Source: Cordia subcordata
Taxonomy: Eukaryota > Streptophyta > Magnoliopsida > Boraginales > Cordiaceae
Length of the DNA stretch: 64,000 nucleotides
Assembly (NCBI GenBank): GCA_028554755.1
Contig: JAPTOF010000003.1
Span: forward strand, 20,644,501 to 20,708,500
Direction of reading: 5' to 3'
The notes under the pieces were generated by a model that saw only the letters and a list, made by a program, of their open reading frames with translations, was not told where the DNA came from and made no database searches. The position numbers were made by a program, and so were the translations under genes. Positions 1 to 10,173 of this stretch are shown piece after piece (within the stretch, counting starts at the first letter, position 1; every line of letters starts with the position of its first letter).

Positions 1-480
1 AGACGCTATCTAGAAAAGTGATAATATAACTGGATCTGGTCTCTATTACTACCTAAAAATTATAATTTAGTTATAACTTGTATTCGTTTAATAAGAATAG
101 TGGTACTATAACTTAGTAATTATCAGACTTGATAATAAAAATATCCTACTGAAAAAGCTAAAATGAGCTCACGTGTGAACTCCTTCTGCAAAAAGTTAAA
201 GGTGAGCGTTCATCCTTATATATGGGATTAGGAACCCCAAATTGAAGCGCATCAGAAAATTAAATGCGGAAAATCGGAATTTATTGTTAAACACGGATTT
301 GATCATTCAAATTTTCTTTGATCTATGATAGTTGACACTAATTGCACCAGACAACCAGAACCATTACCTTGATTAGACAAAATCCTAATTCACAACGACA
401 AAGAGTATACACGTAGAGCATACAAAAATGTGCGAGCCCCATTTAAAAAGACCCATCTCATTATCGCACTTAAAAACGGG
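1..480. other. Intergenic sequence with a short dispersed repeat at its edge
   Basis: I see no coding sequence here. Bases 1-52 resemble 62573-62625 (both hold a variant of agacg-ttatct followed by ataac-ggatct and ctctattac), so the window opens inside a repeat that also lies downstream of HMA gene 2. The similarity stops after about 52 bases. The rest is AT-rich sequence without recognisable structure. Confidence 0.4.
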
Positions 481-830
481 TAATTTCTTCTTCTTCTTTT
501 TTTTTTTTATTTTTTTTATGAAGCCGCTCAGATGAGCATTTTATTGATTAAAAGAAAAGATGGTCAATGTACTAAGCAAAGCAAAACAAGACTAACTACT
601 AAGCAAAGCAAGCATTTACTTTTGACAAATGTACGGCAGACCAAGAAAATCACACATAAGTAATCTACTAAGCTTTCCCCTCTCTTCCACCGAACTAAAG
701 ATTTGAGAGCAATGAGATAAAGCGCTCAAATTTGCAAGGTGATCTGCAACTATATTACCTTCCTGAACCACATGTGAAATACATCCATGAAGCTTCTTAC
801 AAAAGCCGAGCTTTTAAGATATCATAATAT

Positions 831-1047
831 GGGCTCGTTTGGATTGATTTTTTTCAAAAGCGTTTTTTTTAACAGTTTTTAAAAAATAGCTTTTTTGAGA
901 AATTGAAAATTCTAGCTCCTAAAAAAAATTATATTTAAATTTTTTTTCAGAATTTCAACTTTTTAAAAGTCAAGTCAAATAATTATTACAAATTTAATAT
1001 AATTCTTTTAAAAAAATATTAAAAAAAAAAATTAATCCAAACGGGCC
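831..1047. mobile_element. MITE of about 217 bp inside the LINE
   Basis: Inverted ends GGGCTCGTTTGGATTGATTT and (reverse complement of the right end) GGCCCGTTTGGATTAATTT bracket an AT-rich core with no coding capacity. The flanking trinucleotide TAT is present on both sides (828-830 and 1048-1050). The short target duplication and terminal inverted repeats indicate a non-autonomous DNA transposon. The superfamily is uncertain (PIF/Harbinger-like or hAT-like). Confidence 0.65.
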
Positions 1048-1049
1048 TA

Positions 1050-2560
1050 TATTCTCCAAGGTCCAACAGAGCCCCGAAGAACGGGCATGACAACGACACG
1101 CACACCCATTTCTACCATCACCTCAGTGATCTTGCATTCCACACAAAGCCCTAGTCCACGAACAAGTGCGAGGACTACTGCTTTAATTACACTGATGATG
1201 CCATAATGCTCAGCAAATCCTACCAACGTCCACTCCAATCTCTAACAACTCCACATCCACCAGCTATGCCCCGCGCTGCATGGACACTACCATCAACATT
1301 AAGTTTAAACCTCCCTTCCATGGCCTTTGTCCATCTCACAGCCATTAAGGTTAGATGTTTGTTTTCCTGGACGTCATAAACAAAGACTCCAACAAGCTGA
1401 AATCACCCCGCCAGTGCTCTTTCAACAATAATCCAGCGCGTCCCAATTGATACACCATAGATGTCACTCTCCATATGACACGATCCACTTTGAACTCTTG
1501 TTGACAATGTTTCGCTGCATAAAACAAAGATCGGAACTAACGTATGCACATGACCATTGGTAACATATTTTCCAGATGTAGCCCACTTCATGATTAAAGA
1601 GCTGATTGTAGTTACCTGATCAGACCTTATATTGAAAATTCCCTCAAAATATCTCCATACAAGTCTGACCTTCAAAGTAGATTCTTCATCATAGCAGCAT
1701 TGACACTTCAACGCAATAGCTATGCCCTGTCTTTGGAGATTGTTCAGTGAATGGCTCCCTGTGGATCTTAGGAGGGATGTTATTATGCCAAATGACTGAA
1801 AAAACCGTGGAATTATTTCGTGTGGTTCGCATTAATTGCCACGTGTTGCTAAGTGAGAACAAACCATTAGCGGCATCATCATCATTGTTTTCAATAGGGA
1901 GTTGTGCGATCTCGTTAGCCAAGTGCAATGGTAGAATAGCTGTGAGCTTACCCATATCCCAAGTGTTGTGACTCCAAAGTTGGTTTCGCAGCAGGGGATC
2001 GCCCTTGATGCTGCATAAATTCTATAGGGGTTTGTGTTTCCACCATACATCATGTCAAAAAAAAGAACTTTACCATCACCTGTTCACCACCTAATGTTTG
2101 CCTCTCCAATCTCAGCGAGCTTTAGTATTCTTTTCCAAACATTGGAATCATCTGGCTTGCTTTTAGCCAGTGTCATTGGGGTGCCTTTACAATACTTAGC
2201 TTTCATGAAAGCAGCCCAGAGTCCCTTTGAGGTTCGACATCTCCACCACAACTTTAAACTCATAGCATCATTCGTGTCTTTTAATCTTCGAAAGCCAACA
2301 CCCCTTTCTGTGAATGCAGCACACAGCCTGTCCCAAGACGCCCAATGATATTGTTTTTGCCTACTAGTGTCACCCGTATATATTTATTGAAAATTTTTTC
2401 CAGCCTGGCTATAATGCCAAGAGGGGTGTTAACTACTTGCATGAGATATAGTGGCATAGAAGCTAATACACTCTTGAGAAGAACAATTCGACCTCCCGCA
2501 GAAAGCATTCTCGATCCCCAACTTCCAATTTTCTGCTGAACTTTTTCAATGATATTGTCA
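1050..2560 (-). pseudogene. LINE ORF2 fragment: RT C-terminus, zf-RVT and RNase H remnants
   Basis: The stretch 2508-2281 encodes the block GGRIVLLKSVLASMPLYLMQ, the usual plant LINE segment just after the RT palm. Between about 1955 and 1690 a zf-RVT-like segment (VIWHNNIPPKIH) can be read. Between 1400 and 1050, short blocks resembling the RVT_3 RNase H domain (GRFKLNVDGS-like and ISVIKA-like) appear in changing frames. This part continues the RT fragment interrupted at 4498/2589. It is heavily mutated and encodes no intact protein. Confidence 0.7.
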
Positions 2561-2588
2561 AGTAAGAATTTTTTTTCTTGTTGCCTTT

Positions 2589-3086
2589 TGTTGGGTTACG
2601 GCTCAAAGTCTAAGCCCATACAAATTAGGAAAGAATTTTAATGAGAATTAAAATTCTAATTATGGTAAGAGTCTTAATTATGGTAGGATTGATAGATGAG
2701 GAAATCCTTTGTCCTGGAGGACAAGGAAATCTCTTCTATAAATAGGACTCTTGCATTAGTTGTATAAGGTGTGCCTTAGGAGAGTACCTTAGGGCCACAC
2801 CCCATGTGGTGTGGGGGTTAGAAAGAGCCTGAGAGTATCGAGAGTGTCTTATATTCGTTCTACTCCTGTTGATGATAGAACTATTATAAGAACTCTGTGG
2901 GAGAGGTTTAGACTTTTCTTTCCGTGCGAAAAGTCACATGGGTTGTAATACTCTTTTCTATTAGTGGAGTTTTTCGTGGACGTAGGCAGAGGACCGAACC
3001 ACGTTTAATAGCGCGTATTCTTTTCTCGTTACTTGTGTTTTAATTCCGCTGTGTGAGTGTATGCTATGCGTCCTGATTTCCCAACA
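2589..3086 (+). repeat. 5' LTR of the 1.9 kb non-autonomous element
   Basis: It begins TGTTGGG and ends CCCAACA. The stretch ctctataaataggactc (about 2732-2748) is a good TATA-type promoter core for a retroelement LTR. It pairs with the LTR at 3998-4498. Confidence 0.9.
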
Positions 3087-3997
3087 AGTGGTATCAGAGC
3101 TAGGTTGGAGGGAGGACGTTGTTTGCGTGTTGCTTGCATGAAGAACCTGAAAAGGAGCATTGTCTGAATTGCTGACGTCAGCCGAGGGTGGCGTGACGTC
3201 ATCATCAGAATTTCAAAAAAAAAATTCGCTGATCTGGTGGTCGCGTTTGGTAGCCTTCCCGGAATCCGATCGACGATCCGTTTGTTGCTGTGCTTTTTTC
3301 TTGGAGAGGAGAGTAAGCTGCTAAAATTTCGTGACGATCCGATGGTCGAATTGTGAGATACAAGCAAGTCAAGTTTTGTGAGTTTGTGGTCAAACAGTCA
3401 GACAGAAGGTTTGACCAGCGGGCTGCAAGGGTTTGACCGCATTGACCGAGGGTCTTCTCACCATTTTCCGACGTCCTGAGTTCATTTTTGAGGTCCGTTT
3501 TTCCAAATTTCTTGATGTATCGTGGGTGAGCCTTGAAATTGGGTAAAACAATGAAGTGGTGATGAAATTCTGCGAAAGTCTTTGAAGCATTGTGCGAGCA
3601 AACACAGTTAGCCGACTAGTGAACAAACTTCTAGAGGAGAGAAGTTTGGATAAGTAGACTAGTTGAAGAAGGTTCGATTCGAGGGAGGAGTCACGCGAAG
3701 AGAATCTACGTAGCTGAACGATCAGAGTTCTGGCCAAACGACTGATAAGGAATGCTACTATTGGAAGAGAAGACCACGTCCGAGATGCCTTGTGCCGAGG
3801 GAGGACGCAAACAACCTTGAGAGGTCGAGGTTAGACGGCATGAAGAGGGATGTTGGGGATGACTCCGAAAACCTGCTAGGATGTGTTGGTAGGCTCTGTA
3901 GTGAAGAGTGTTGTCGAGCGAAGGCTCTAGCATAATGACTGTGAAGAGGTTCCAGTTGCGGCAAAGAAGCTTCGGACTTTTCGCCAAGGGAGGAATT

Positions 3998-4498
3998 TGT
4001 TGGGTTATGGCTCAAAGTCCAAGCCCATACAAATTAGGAAAGAATTTTAATGAGAATTAAAATTCTAGTTATGGTAAGAGTCTTAATTATGGTAGGATTG
4101 ATAGATGAGGAAATCCTTTGTCTTGGAGGACAAGGAAATCTCCTCTATAAATAAGACTCTTGCATTAGTTGTATAAGGTGTGCCTTAGGAGAGTACCTTA
4201 GGGCCACACCCCATGTGGTGTGGGGGTGAGAGAGAGCCTGAGAGCATCGAGAGTGTCTTATATTCGTTCTAGTCCTGTTGAGGATAGAACCATTATAAGA
4301 ACTCTATGGGGGAGGTTTAGACTTTTCTTTCCGTGCAAAAAGTCACATGGGTTGTAATACTCTTTTCTATTAGTGGAGTTTTTCGTGGACGTAGGCAGAG
4401 GGCCGAACCACGTTTAATAGCGCGTATTCTTTTCTCGTTACTTGTGTTTTAATTCCGCTGTGTGATTGTATGTTATGCATCCTAAAGATTTCCCAACA
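3998..4498 (+). repeat. 3' LTR of the 1.9 kb non-autonomous element
   Basis: It is nearly identical to 2589-3086, with a few substitutions and a 3-bp insertion just before the terminal CCCAACA. The left boundary follows the purine tract and the right boundary abuts target duplication CCTTT. Confidence 0.9.
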
Positions 4499-4503
4499 CC
4501 TTT

Positions 4504-5880
4504 AAAGAGCGGCACTTCCAAGTATGTGACTGGAAGATGTTGACGCTTGAAACCAGTGGTATTAGTTACAATCTGCACTCTGCTAATAGGTTCATTTTTG
4601 GGAAGAACAATGCCACTTTTATCTTTGTTGACTTTCTAGCCAGAAACTGTCTCACAGTGGTCCAAGAAATTAATGATTTTCCTAACGGAGGACTTACTCC
4701 CATTCACAAAAATAATCATATCATCCGCAAAGGTGAGATGAGAAACATGCATGTTTGCCTTGCATTAAATCTGATGCCTGGGGAGATATGGAAGAGATGC
4801 TTGAGTCCTCTGGAGAAGTATTCTGCAGCAATATAGAATAGGAGAGGCAAAAGAGGATCACCCTGCCGGAGTCCTCTGCTTGATTTAAATTAGCCTGCCA
4901 ATTCACCATTAATCATAACAGAGAACCAACAATTAGAGACATACTTTCATACCTTATTTATCCAGTTGTCATTGAAACCAAAGTGCCACATCACTTGATG
5001 CAAGAATTTCCAAGATACTCGATCATATGCCTTCATCATATCAAGCTTTAAGATACAATTAGATCCTCTGACTTTAGCATCAATGCTAGTGACAAGCTCT
5101 TCGGTGAGTAAGATGTTGTCACTAATCATGCTATCAGCAGTATATCCACTCTGATTGAGAGAGATCACCTTGTGAAGATGCTTTCCAAGCCTGCTTGATA
5201 GAATTTTGTTGATGATTTTGTTGAAAACTGTGCAAAGACTGATGGGTCAAAAATCACTCCGGGATTCAGGACTGCTCTTTTTTGGAATGAGCGTAATGAT
5301 CGTCAATGTAACTCCTCTTGGCAAATCACCCTCCTGAAAGAATTCCAAGACAGTGGCAACTAAGTCTTCTTTTATGATCTCCCAACATGACCTGTAAAAT
5401 GCAGCTGAGAACCCATCAGGTCCAGGGGCGCTGTTTTCATCAATTCCAAAGACTGCTTCTTTAACTTCATCAACTGTTGGAAGTTTATTAAGTTCGCTGC
5501 TATCTTGTTGGTCAATCACTTGAGGATTGATAGTCCAATTACATTCTGCCAAGTTAGTTTGATCTACTGTCAATAGATTGGAGAAAAAACGAGCTGCTAG
5601 GTTTTTTATTTCCTCTGCATTTTCGAATTCTCCCAATTCTTGGTCACGAATAGACCAAATTTGATTCCTGCTTCTCCTTTTAGTGCAAAGAGAGTGGAAA
5701 TATTTGGTGTTTCTTTCTCCATCAACAAGCCGTTTACATCTTGCTTTTCGTTGCCAGAAAGATTCTTTGTCAGCCAGCATTTTGTTTAAAACTGTAGTAG
5801 CTTTATTGAGTTTAATGCGAGATTGATCTGAATTAGAGTTCTAATGTAATGCCTCCATTTGTTGGACATGCTGCTCTGCT
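4504..5880 (-). pseudogene. LINE ORF2 fragment: reverse transcriptase domain
   Basis: The longest open stretch (5780-5247) carries the linker preceding a LINE RT, with the signature SAPGPDGFSAAFY near 5430. A further stretch (5168-4947) has the next RT block (LDMMKAYDRVSW). The catalytic FADD box is preserved at about 4731-4720 on the minus strand, in the context TFADDMIIF. Frame changes separate these blocks, so no complete enzyme is encoded. The reading resumes beyond the inserted LTR element at 2588. The fingers and palm order, and the FADD instead of YxDD, are typical of plant L1 elements. Confidence 0.85.
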
Positions 5881-6091
5881 CTAGTTACTCTCTCAAATAT
5901 ATTACCGAAAACAACTTAATTCCACAGCTTGAGCCCTTGCTTGAGTCTTTGTTGTTTGCTCCAGAATTTGCGAATACCTGAAGAGTGAACAGGAAGTGAC
6001 CAGTTGTTAGCAACAAAGTCTGCAAACTAATCATGTTTCTCCAAGCATTTATAAACCTAAAAGAAGAAGGTCTACTCTGAACATTGTTAGT

Positions 6092-6193
6092 ATGCTTCAA
6101 CCTTGGATTGTTGGTGAAGAACATTATGAAACTGTGCAAAGAGTGAAGCAAACTTTACAACATTATAAAGAACTTCAGAAAATACTTGTATAG
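6092..6193 (+). pseudogene. atpB: Plastid-type atpB fragment (ATP synthase beta subunit C-terminal part)
   Basis: The reading frame from ATG 6092 gives [13 protein letters not shown] followed by [15 protein letters not shown] and then a TAG. This is the conserved segment of the chloroplast ATP synthase beta chain that precedes its C-terminal helices, not the mitochondrial isoform. Only about 33 codons remain and the sequence after the stop is unrelated. A second, longer copy with the same downstream sequence lies at 56626-57005, so the fragment travels as part of a repeat. It is a nuclear pseudogene. Confidence 0.8.
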
Positions 6194-7410
6194 TGTCCAA
6201 TAAATTATTAGGTGTTCTTCTAATTGTGGGTCTTATAGTCAAGTTTCCTTCTGCCTTTCCTCTCGAGGGCCGATCTCTATCAGGCTCGAGAAAACTCTTG
6301 CACATCATTATTAGCTTTTGGGAGGCTCACGCCCCATAGGAAATGTCATGTGGCATGAGGTAATAGTTCCATATTGAGATGAACCAATCCATACACTCAT
6401 CTAGTATAGAATAAACCTGCTTCTCTTTGTTCCTATGAACCACACTAATCACAAGTTTTTCTTTATCTCTCGTATACTGCTATAACGCACGTACTGCTAG
6501 GTTTGGAGTTGAAAGCAGAACAAAGACAATAAAGATGAAAGACATCTTAGGCAACATATTCGTTGAAGTAGGTTATTCTTTCTAATCAATCAAAACTCTT
6601 TCCCAAACTATACAAGGTTCTTTCAAAGCATATGACTTTATGGATGTAGATGATGACACTACAGAGAAGAGCTCAATGATTGTTTACCAAAAAGTTCTTA
6701 AAACTTGTGTCTTTGTTCAATCATATACGACGGCTTGTTAATGAATCTAATTGAATAACTCTTTAGGTCAATGTCAAAATTATTACTAGCTTACGTTATG
6801 CATCCATCAAAAGTTTATTGGAGAAAAGCCTTGCAACATTATTCTATGTATCAAGCAGTGATTGTGAATTGCTAATAAAGTGCGGGTGGGAGGAAGAATC
6901 TAATAAGAGCTAATAATATAAAATAGCAAAGAAAACACTTCATATATCAACTCATTTCAGAAATTAATAACGAAAAAGAGGATCAAACTTACGTTGAGAA
7001 GACTGCAAAATGCATCAAATAAAGCCCCTTCTGCGTGTAAGATCTGAAGAAGCTTTGGGTGTAATGGAGAGATAGGGGAAAACTGAAAAATGCAATAGAA
7101 AAAGCGTTGTGCATAATGTCTGTAGAGGTTTTGGCTGTAACGGGGAGTTAACACCATGATAGAAGGTAATGTGAGAGCATTAAAAATTTTGTAAAGTAAC
7201 TTATTTGGTGTGTAATGGAAAGGAAAGAGGGTGGAAGTTTTTCTTTTCTTTGTAACGCATAGAAAGATAATAGGGCATGTGTAATGAGGAAACACAAATT
7301 TAGCATTAATAATAATAAAAAAATAGCTAAGTTGGCAACTTAAGAGAAGTTGACTTGGTAAATGAATAAGTGCTGATGTGGCTCACTCCTTTGAGTTCAT
7401 TTGAGTTTAA

Positions 7411-7454
<44 letters not shown>
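6194..7454 (-). mobile_element. Helitron-like segment, 5' terminus at 7454
   Basis: Bases 6092-6735 match 56931-57515 in order and orientation. The minus-strand 5' end is placed at 7454, where TCTATATATA starts and AAAGTTAAACTCAAATGAACTC follows. The same subterminal block (7318-7380 on the plus strand, ctaagttggcaa through gtgctgatgtgg) recurs at 23905-23972 at the 5' end of the large Helitron. The element abuts the CTAG end of the next Helitron directly. Its own 3' end is lost at the LINE junction near 6085. No transposase is encoded. The stretch 6736-7290 holds nothing else I recognise. Confidence 0.5.
7415..7452. repeat. (TA)n dinucleotide tract
   Basis: A run of alternating T and A lies next to the Helitron head-to-tail junction at 7454/7455. 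A comparable tract lies at 55975-56011, beside another Helitron 3' end. Confidence 0.9.
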
Positions 7455-7455
<1 letters not shown>

Positions 7456-7648
7456 TAGTATGTCGTCCGTGCAATTGCACGTGATGTTTTATAAGTAATA
7501 TGATATATTAGAATCATTTAGTTTTCTAACCACTAAAACATTTGAAACAAATAATACAGTGTGCTATTTATTGAAAGATATTAGAAAAGAATGAAGTAAT
7601 GTAAATGAAGGAAAACAACAAAATTTAATTCAAATTCTGAAAAATTTC

Positions 7649-8760
7649 TCAGAATACAACATTTTCAGTTTTGTTTAAGGGGACACTTTCATCATCATGA
7701 ATTAAAATTTTTAGACCTTTTTTGTTTGTAACCCTTGAAACAGCAACATAAAATTGTCCATGCGTGAATACGGGCCGGGGCAAGTATAATCCAACATTTG
7801 ACAGTGATTGTCCATGACTTTTGTTCATTGTCATTGCATATGATACGACGACTGAGAATTGGCATCTTTGCAACTTGAATGGCAAATTAGAATCTGATGA
7901 GTTAGAACTATTCTTGGAATGAAAACTTTTTCTCCAGATTTAGAACTATTCATAATTTCTGCCTCGATTACATGCTTACCCAATTGAGTGATAACCAACC
8001 TTGTGCCATTGCATAGACCACCACTTTGATCTGCATTTCTTACCAACATTGGTACACCAACTTTGAGTTTTAAAACATGATTTGGCAAGCCAGAGCGCTT
8101 GATACTATTCAAAAAATCTGAAGTAATCAAATCTTGATGACTATCAGCGGTCCTATCAGCTTTGCAGACACTATCAAAACTCAGATAGATATGTTTTTCT
8201 CCTGGTATCATTGAAAGAATGAAATCATTGATCCTTTCAACAACTTCAAGTGTTGGTGCTAGAATGGCTCAATCTTGAAGATATTTTGCATTCTTGTGTT
8301 TCTCCAATAGATCAGGGTATGTGTTTTGAACGATTGCAAACAAAGGATCCGTAAAATCTTTGATTAAAAGATCATCAAGAATTTCAATCACCATATCATC
8401 GTTAGTATAACTGGGTGTGGAGCCATCCCCAACACTCAATATCCATTCTAAAAACTATTTCAAATCTATGGCATCTTCATTAGAAGGGCATGATAGCAAT
8501 CTCATGTTTTTGAAAGGCGTAACACTTGACAAAGCTCCCAAAGATAGGATGAGCGTAAAGAAGCATTTACTATATCAACTCTACTTCCTCTTAGTATGAC
8601 CGATAGTATTTGTCTAAAGTCTCTTCCAAAAATGGCAACTTTTCCTCCGAAGGGAAGATTTCGACTGTTAGGATTTGAAAATCGAAGTACATCCTTAAGA
8701 TTTCTATCAAGTGCTTCAAAATAGTATCAATTAACCATAGGTGCTTCATCCCAAATAATA
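7649..8760 (-). pseudogene. Helitron PIF1-like helicase, C-terminal half
   Basis: Reading 8760 to 7649, the Walker B box appears first (AIIWDEAPM, just inside the Copia junction). The middle of the helicase follows (8211-7831, LPNHVLKLKVGVPMLVRN), then the C-terminal motifs MTMNKSHGQSL and FYVAVSRVTNKKGLKIL (7885-7649). The canonical motif is usually NKSQGQS, so the Gln is His here. An in-frame TGA interrupts the frame near 8272 and the two long open stretches are in different frames. The N-terminal half continues at 18135 beyond the Copia insertion. Confidence 0.85.
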
Positions 8761-8806
8761 GCCTTTGCCTTTACCAACAGAACAACCAAGTCACTCCCTT
8801 GCCTAA

Positions 8807-10113
8807 TGTTAGCTAAATATTCATTATTGATTTTGATGATGAAAATATATATATGCATTATTTGACTAAAAAGCTTCTTGTGAAAATGAGATGATATCAA
8901 CATGAAGCTTTGAAAGATATGAAGATGTGCAAAAAGCCTTATTTGAAGGAAGAAAAGATGAGAAGGCATAAGGAGGAGAAGAGAAGCCAGAAGGGGTACC
9001 GGATTTGTTTTTCTTCTTGCTCTTTTTGTGAAATGCCTATATATTATATGGACTTGGCTCAAAATCTTTTTCTTATTCATAGCAAAAATTTTCAAGTCTT
9101 GCACATTTGAAATAACATATGCACAAATGTATTTGAATGCACACATAGAGTTAAAATGAGTTTTTTGGGGCGTTTCAATTCACAACATGTGTTTACAAAA
9201 TTATTCAAAATGATTTAGAGTTGTGAAATTTGCACTTTAAATGAACTTTGCAAAAATCTAGCTTTACTTCACATTCAGGTGGCGGACCCCACCGATCGAC
9301 CGGTGACACGGGTGGGTCGCCGACCAAAGCGAGAGGTGAAGGGAAAAGCCGGACCCCCTAGCCGGTCGACCGGCTAAGGCGTCCGGCCTAGTCAGAGAAG
9401 GAGAAGGGTAAGCCGGACGACCCAACCGGTCGACCGGCTTAACAGGTGCTGTAATAAATGCACTAGCCGTTTATTACCGTTCTGCTGAAAAAATCACTCT
9501 TTCTTCACCTACCATAAACCCTAACCCCCAAATCTCTTTAAATACTCATTCAATACACTTTCTAATCATCAATTGAAGTGTGCTAAAGTGTTTATCATCA
9601 TTCAATCCATCTTTGAGCCATTATTGCAATATATTTGAGCTTTCAAGAGCTTATTCATCTTCTTCTTGAAGAAAATCTCAGATTCAATCTTTTCTTATTC
9701 TTGAGTACATACACACTTTGAGAGCTGTAATCTTTGTAAGATTTATTCATTAAAGCTTGTAAAGTGTGGGGAAATCCTATAGAGTAAATCTCTTGGGTTC
9801 TTTGAAGTTAGGCTTCAACGAGGTTGTAAGAACTTGGTTTGTGCTTCACCAAGTTTTGAAGAAGCATCTTAGTGGAGATTTTTGAAGTCCTAAGGGGAGC
9901 TTTCTTGGGCGGTGGACGTAGGCTTGGCTGAACCACCTTAAAATCGTTTGTTTCTCTTCTCTTTACACTTCTATTTTTATTCCTACTTACCTTGCTTATC
10001 TTGTGTTTGATATATTGATTGTTAGAAGTTGTAAATTTTCTGTAAATTTTAAAAAACAAAAATTAGTATTAATATCTTAATTCACCCCCCCTCTTAAGAT
10101 ATTTACACCCACA
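8807..10113 (+). repeat. 5' LTR of the Copia element
   Basis: This 1.3 kb LTR begins TGTTAGCTAAAT and ends ACACCCACA. Around 9285-9440 it holds several GGTCGACC-centred palindromes, including the 14-bp perfect palindrome GCCGGTCGACCGGC at 9361-9374. Minus-strand open frames inside it are not genes. Confidence 0.92.
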
Positions 10114-10115
10114 AT

Positions 10116-10127
10116 TGGTATCAGAGC
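10116..10127 (+). other. Primer binding site, initiator tRNA-Met
   Basis: TGGTATCAGAGC lies three bases after the 5' LTR and is complementary to the 3' end of plant initiator tRNA-Met, the usual primer for Copia reverse transcription. Confidence 0.9.
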
Positions 10128-10173
10128 TAGGGTTCTACATATAGTCTAATAGCTAGTAGAATTTCTAGCAAAT

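Larger units (their letters stand above)
2589..4498 (+). mobile_element. Complete non-autonomous LTR retrotransposon (1.9 kb)
   Basis: Two direct LTRs (2589-3086 and 3998-4498) start TGTTGGGTTA and end CCCAACA. Perfect 5-bp target duplications CCTTT lie at 2584-2588 and 4499-4503, inside the LINE. A primer binding site for initiator tRNA-Met (TGGTATCAGAGC) lies at 3089-3100. A purine tract (AAGGGAGGAATT) ends at the right LTR. The internal 911 bp has no gag or pol domain, so it must be mobilised in trans, as in TRIM or small LARD elements. About 20 LTR differences are visible by eye, so it is not brand new. Confidence 0.92.
495..6085 (-). mobile_element. LINE (L1-type non-LTR retrotransposon), 5'-truncated and decayed
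   Basis: Minus-strand reading gives, in order, an endonuclease-RT linker (about 6080-5790), reverse transcriptase (5780-4504), RT C-terminus (about 2540-2280), zf-RVT-like region (about 1955-1690) and an RNase H-like region (about 1400-1050). A T-rich run at 490-520 marks the poly(A) tail. The endonuclease and ORF1 are missing at the high-coordinate end, as expected of 5' truncation. The element is split by a 1.9 kb LTR element at 2589-4498 and carries a MITE at 831-1047. Many stops and frameshifts make it inactive. Confidence 0.85.

Noticed and set aside
3029..4015. Several minus-strand frames of 60-115 codons inside the small LTR element
   Set aside because: They are on the antisense strand of the element, have no recognisable domain and overlap each other in different frames.
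6092..6193. Treating the atpB match as a mitochondrial-type ATP synthase gene
   Set aside because: The residues [13 protein letters not shown] and KQTLQ-YKELQ match the plastid form; the mitochondrial beta chain differs here, and the frame ends after about 33 codons.
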